NCBI GenBank assembly: GCA_012516825.1 | Contig: JAAYWF010000042.1 | Span: 1 to 32,870, forward strand | Reading direction: 5' to 3' | From: Lentimicrobium sp. | GTDB taxonomy: Bacteria > Bacteroidota > Bacteroidia > Bacteroidales > 4484-276 | Length of the DNA: 32,870 bases | Part shown: positions 29,401-32,870 of the stretch, piece by piece | Layout: each line of letters starts with the position of its first letter | Numbering within the stretch: the stretch's first letter is position 1 | Notes under the pieces: generated by a model | Told to the model about the DNA's origin: nothing | Seen by the model: only the letters and a program-made list of their open reading frames with translations | Database searches by the model: none | Program-made: the position numbers and the translations under genes

Positions 29401-30436
29401 AACTTCGGTAATGCAAGTAACTGTTACTAACTTACTCCCGGGTGAAATGTCTTTTTGGCACAAAGTTTCATCGGAAACTAATTATGACTTTTTACGGTTT
29501 TATATTGATGGTGTACAAAAGGACACCTGGTCGGGAAACACTTCGTGGCAACAGGCTACCTACCCCATAACAGCAGGCCAGCATACATACAAATGGGCTT
29601 ATACAAAAGATATCTCAGTAAATTCTGGTAGCGACTGCGCATGGGTTGATCTGATTACCTTCCCGATAAATGCCACTGCAGGAGCGTTAGAGGTTAACAT
29701 ACAAGCTAATCAAACCATAATTGAAGCAGGTGATTTTATTCAGTTTTATGACATTTCTTCCGGTTTTCCACTTAATTTCAATTGGAATTTCGAAGGAGGA
29801 ATACCTGCAACATCAACTAATAAAAATCCAATGATAACCTATGAGCAACCCGGAAATTACAATGTATCGCTAACAATTAGCAATGCAAACGGGCAAGCCT
29901 CAAAAACTTTTGAAAACTATATCGTCGTAACGTCGTCAATCATTAGTCAAACCTTTTATATCCCTGCTGGATGGAGCGGCATCTCATCTAACCTTATTCC
30001 ACAGAATACAATAGTCGGAAATATCCTTCAGCCAATCCTTAACGACCTTATTGTTTTGCAAAATATGAATGGTGTATTTTATCCTGAGATGGGGATTAAC
30101 ACCATAGGTTTGTGGGACTACAAGCAGGGTTACAAAATAAAAACCAATGCGGAAACTCAATTAAACATAACCGGTTGGCAAAATGAACAACAAACTTTAG
30201 ACTTAATAGCAGGTTGGAACCTGATACCTGTTATGAGTAATTTAAATCAAAATATAGAGTTGCTTTTCAGTGGCCTGCCCCAGAATGGGTTGCTGGTAAA
30301 AGAGGTGGCGGGAACTTCACTCTACTGGCCAGAAATGAATATTAATACTTTATTGGAACTTGAACCCGGAAAAGCATATTTTGTAAAAATAGTCAATCCT
30401 GCAACAATATATTTTATGAATGATCCTTTGAAATAA
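26459..30436 (+). CDS. Gingipain-like C25 family cysteine peptidase with jelly-roll-like and PKD domains; C-terminus is not a canonical T9SS type A domain
   Basis: FIQWKTKKGFKVITGYTDQIG, FLLIVGDTPQIPST, DMYYGRFSA, His in NYTAHCSETSWGDP (27833-27835), Cys in IGNCCLSANFGTSEC (27929-27934). PKD FNWNFEGGIPATSTNKNPMITYEQPGNYNVSLTI. Confidence 0.9.
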   Translation: MVRETQIWIAKISKRRLVTILILLSLMPLCMVFPQDIAIDFGKAKTGVTIKEDSFDHLSITLQFEGITSFHVSTVKGDFNEIGIPGLYSIGRLGTPKLPAVKKLIEIPHGAEFSVEIKNYSVKEYKLSDYDIIYPIMPVQPSIRKDQNSEDIPFEFDENIYQSDGFLEPQLATLEELGILRGIRLARLTIAPVSYNPVKGVVKVVNDVEVEITFRNTDPALHQYIKASTYSPYFDVVQNTMLNRLEHSYPAHPDLTKYPVKYLIVSPRMFENDLQPFIQWKTKKGFKVITGYTDQIGTSYSAIRSWVQSQYNSGTPTDPAPSFLLIVGDTPQIPSTTGSASGKMTDLYYGSVDGDYFPDMYYGRFSATNSAQLVAQINKTIYYEKYQFADPTYLNNITLIAGADSYWNPKIGQPCILYGTTNYFNTAHGYNAINVYLNSYSGCYDPSRIAVSLINYTAHCSETSWGDPMLSKSMVNSFVNIGKYPVAIGNCCLSANFGTSECIGETWQRAANKGSVAYIGSSPSSYWFEDFYWSVGAFPIQGYNNGYVPTYAETTWGAYDAPFVSDYVTTGSMVFVGNLAVTEVHIQGYPSHSSPLYYWQAYNVLGDPSLVPFYTQPDPNTVTHTPFFPIGLDTYEVNALPGSYVAISKDNVLHGAGLVGVNGVAQIMINPVLSAGMVDIVVTKPQHIPYITQVPAAALQGPYIVLESFTINDESGNNNGKADYDEDIWLNLTFKNIGADPSSDLTVTISGDDDYTTITSLPSQSFQSIPNGEMFTLNNAFSIKISSYLPDQHLSNFQLQITDGNSDWNTSFKITLNAPQLEIVDLTIDDQTNGNGNGHLDPGETINLNFTLSNNGGADAKNVNALLTFDPSIFNIGSEIIMPGNIGSGEQKEWFVIINVLQNAPTGIFTHLHLMLTTGQYSELKTFDLTLGVDNNIEDFESGDFSMFPWQFSGNANWTITNVSPYEGNFCAKSGAISHNKTSVMQVTVTNLLPGEMSFWHKVSSETNYDFLRFYIDGVQKDTWSGNTSWQQATYPITAGQHTYKWAYTKDISVNSGSDCAWVDLITFPINATAGALEVNIQANQTIIEAGDFIQFYDISSGFPLNFNWNFEGGIPATSTNKNPMITYEQPGNYNVSLTISNANGQASKTFENYIVVTSSIISQTFYIPAGWSGISSNLIPQNTIVGNILQPILNDLIVLQNMNGVFYPEMGINTIGLWDYKQGYKIKTNAETQLNITGWQNEQQTLDLIAGWNLIPVMSNLNQNIELLFSGLPQNGLLVKEVAGTSLYWPEMNINTLLELEPGKAYFVKIVNPATIYFMNDPLK
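28599..28992 (+). repeat. Paired NGNGxLDPGE-type modules, third C25 protein
   Basis: INDESGNNNGKADYDEDIWLNL and IDDQTNGNGNGHLDPGETINLNF. Confidence 0.8.
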
Positions 30437-30498
30437 ATATTAAACATTAATTTATCTAACAATCTGCTAAATCTATAGAAATTAGCATAATACGTTGA

Positions 30499-32870
30499 AT
30501 GAATATGAAAAAAATTAGCTTAACCCTTCTTTTAATAATTTACTTTTTAGTAACTGCCAAAGCTGAAGATTTCAATACCACGTTTACCTATCTTTCTGAA
30601 ACTTCATCAAGAGTTGAATTTAAACTTGATAATTTTTATCTTCAACAAATTAACTTGGGCGGAACCGATTATACCCGGATAGATTTTGCTGGTAGAGTAA
30701 CCACGATGGACGAAGGTTTTGCCGAGCTTCCTTTTGTCAATGTCAACATAAGTCTAAGTCCTTTAAAAAACCTCTCATACAAAATCGTCTCTACAAAATA
30801 TACCGACTATCTGCTGGATTTTCCTCTTGTGCCCTCACGCGGGGTTATTTATCGAAACCAAGACCCATCCACTATCCCATATCGAATTGCATCGGAATCA
30901 TTAATAGATGATTATTATCCTGCACAGCTTATCGAAATGATGGATCCCTACATAATCAAAGATGTAAGAGGAACAACCTTATATTTCTATCCTTTTCGTT
31001 ATAATGCCGTTCAACGCATTCTGAGGGTATATACAGAGATAATTGTACAACTTGATGAAGATGACACCGATCCTGTAAACCCGCTACTTAACCCTTCAGG
31101 AAGGTATTTCACCGAAATGGAAGAACTTTATCGTTCAGTTTTTATCAATTACGAAAGTCCTGTTGACTACCCCAATATTGGCGAAACGGGTGATATTTTA
31201 GTCATTACCACCACTCGGGACGAAACGGCAATACAGCCTTATATTAACTGGAAAAAGGAAAAGGGCTACAATGTGTGGAAAGAGGTAGTAACTGCCGGAA
31301 CTAATGTAAAAAATCTGATCAAGCAAAAATATAATGCCAATCCGGCAATCTTATTTGTACAGCTTGTTGGCGACTGGGCTGATATCAAATGCGACATTGG
31401 CGGGGAAGAAAATGCGCCCATGGATCCCATGTTAGGCTGTGTTGTAGGTACAGATAACTTCCCTGATATTGCTATAGGGCGGTTCTCGGCAAATTCGGAC
31501 ACTCATGTTACTATACAGGTTAACAAAAGCATTAATTACGAAAAAAATCCGTCAGGAGTATGGTACGACAAGGCAATTAGCGTGGCCAGCAACGAGGGCG
31601 CCGGAATTGGAGATGATGGAGAAATTGATTATCAACATACTAATATAATATACAACTACAAACTAAACCCATTTACTTACAATACCCACTACACTGTTTA
31701 TGAACCCTCTGGTACAGCGACAATGGTTAAAAATGCTATCGAAAACGGAGCCAGCATTATTAACTATTGTGGACATGGCTCCAAGACATCGTGGGGAACG
31801 ACCGGCTTCAACAATAACAATGTAAACCAGCTAACAAACGGCAATAAGTTGCCTTTTATATTTTCAGTAGCCTGTCTTAACGGCGCTTTTCATTCCGGCG
31901 ACTGCTTTGCCGAAGCGTGGCTACGCAAAAATAATGGTGGCGCCGTATGGACTATTATGTCCACTGTGAATCAACCATGGCAGCCTCCAATGAGAGGTCA
32001 GGATTATTTTAATGATATCCTTACAGGCGGATATAACTATAACACAAATCCGGGAAATGGAATAAACACCACCGAAGGCAGGACAATACTCGGCTCAATA
32101 GCGCTAAACGGGTTAGTACTTATGTACACTGAATCTTCTAACTCCTCCGACCTGAAAACCTTACAAACATGGACAACCTTTGGTGATGTCGCCTTACAAG
32201 CAAGAACCATGACTCCTAAAACTCTTACTCTTACAAACACAAACCTACAAGCTGGTTTACCATTCGAAACGATTGTAAAAGCTAATGGCGCTCCTGTTAA
32301 AAATGCATTAGTCGCTTTATCGCAAAATGGAACGTACGTAAAAGCATATACCACCCAAAATGGAGCCGTTTCCATTCCAAATAATTTTATTCCCGGCGAT
32401 GTATTATTAGTGGTTACCGCATTTAACTGCAACACTATATATCAAACTATACAATCGGCGCCTGCAGCCGGTCCGGCAGTTTATTTAGATGAAGTAACCA
32501 TCAATGATACTTATGGAAATAATAATGGTCAACTCGATTATGGAGAAACGGTAGGATTGAATGTAAGTTTAAAAAATAGCGGTTTAGAATTAGCCAAAAA
32601 TGTAAATGCCACTCTTTCTTGCAACGATGATTATATAACGATACTGAATGGTAATACCTTCTTTGGAAATATCGGAATCGAAAACACAGTAACCGTTTCC
32701 AATGCCTTTACCATAAAGGCTGCTCCTGAAACACCCGACAATCACGAAGTGTTGTTTAGCATTATAGCCACTTCAGAAGGCTCTTCCTGGGAAAGCTTCT
32801 TTAGCCTTACTGCCTATTCAGCCGTATTAAATTATGATAGCCATACTATCAGCGATCCGACAGGTAACAA
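30499..32870 (+). CDS. Gingipain-like C25 family cysteine peptidase, 3' truncated by window edge (absent from supplied ORF track)
   Basis: My translation is open from ATG 30499 (MNMKKISLTLLLIIYFLVTAKAEDFNTTF...) to the last base. Contains YINWKKEKGYNVWKEVV, FVQLVGDWADIKCDIGG, DIAIGRFSA, His in NYCGHGSKTSWG (31774-31776), Cys in SVACLNGAFHSGDCFAEAW (31873-31875). Confidence 0.92.
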   Translation, partial: MNMKKISLTLLLIIYFLVTAKAEDFNTTFTYLSETSSRVEFKLDNFYLQQINLGGTDYTRIDFAGRVTTMDEGFAELPFVNVNISLSPLKNLSYKIVSTKYTDYLLDFPLVPSRGVIYRNQDPSTIPYRIASESLIDDYYPAQLIEMMDPYIIKDVRGTTLYFYPFRYNAVQRILRVYTEIIVQLDEDDTDPVNPLLNPSGRYFTEMEELYRSVFINYESPVDYPNIGETGDILVITTTRDETAIQPYINWKKEKGYNVWKEVVTAGTNVKNLIKQKYNANPAILFVQLVGDWADIKCDIGGEENAPMDPMLGCVVGTDNFPDIAIGRFSANSDTHVTIQVNKSINYEKNPSGVWYDKAISVASNEGAGIGDDGEIDYQHTNIIYNYKLNPFTYNTHYTVYEPSGTATMVKNAIENGASIINYCGHGSKTSWGTTGFNNNNVNQLTNGNKLPFIFSVACLNGAFHSGDCFAEAWLRKNNGGAVWTIMSTVNQPWQPPMRGQDYFNDILTGGYNYNTNPGNGINTTEGRTILGSIALNGLVLMYTESSNSSDLKTLQTWTTFGDVALQARTMTPKTLTLTNTNLQAGLPFETIVKANGAPVKNALVALSQNGTYVKAYTTQNGAVSIPNNFIPGDVLLVVTAFNCNTIYQTIQSAPAAGPAVYLDEVTINDTYGNNNGQLDYGETVGLNVSLKNSGLELAKNVNATLSCNDDYITILNGNTFFGNIGIENTVTVSNAFTIKAAPETPDNHEVLFSIIATSEGSSWESFFSLTAYSAVLNYDSHTISDPTGN

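Noticed and set aside
31266-32435. Minus-strand ORFs 31266-31502 and 32037-32435
   Set aside because: Antisense to the long + strand C25 frame, which has clear catalytic motifs.
1-32870. CRISPR array, tRNA/rRNA genes, IS elements or prophage
   Set aside because: No regularly spaced short direct repeats, tRNA-like cloverleaf, rRNA segments, transposase or integrase motifs noticed. Repeats present are protein-module repeats within coding sequence.

Overview
The window reads as a Bacteroidetes (Bacteroidales-like) chromosomal segment. This rests on lipoprotein signals, T9SS type A C-terminal sorting domains, and an RHS core of the GRMLSPDN...YSDPSGE type. The left edge holds the 3' end of an RHS-repeat protein whose variable C-terminus carries an HEYGH zincin-like motif. 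It is followed by a small lipoprotein (candidate immunity protein) and a perfect 36-nt palindromic terminator. The middle (about 1.5-14.3 kb) is mostly ordinary: an ArnT/PMT-like membrane protein, DAHP synthase/chorismate mutase, an AlgI-type MBOAT plus AlgJ-like pair, an inositol monophosphatase, an NTF2-like lipoprotein, PheS, two tandem cyclophilin PPIases, thymidine kinase, and two hypothetical proteins. The right half (14.4 kb to the window end) is a co-directional array of five large predicted secreted proteases: one S8 subtilase followed by four gingipain-like C25 peptidases. The fifth ORF runs off the window and is missing from the supplied ORF track. All five share a paired, regularly spaced 'NGNGxLDPGE' module, and subsets share other accessory modules (MAM/jelly-roll-like, PKD, PKD-like plus sorting domain, GEVED, GATase-like). 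The best candidates for new biology are the multi-protease surface array with reassorted modules, the RHS zincin/lipoprotein pair, and the AlgJ-like protein with a four-copy C-terminal repeat. All family calls come from reading motifs; no database search was run.
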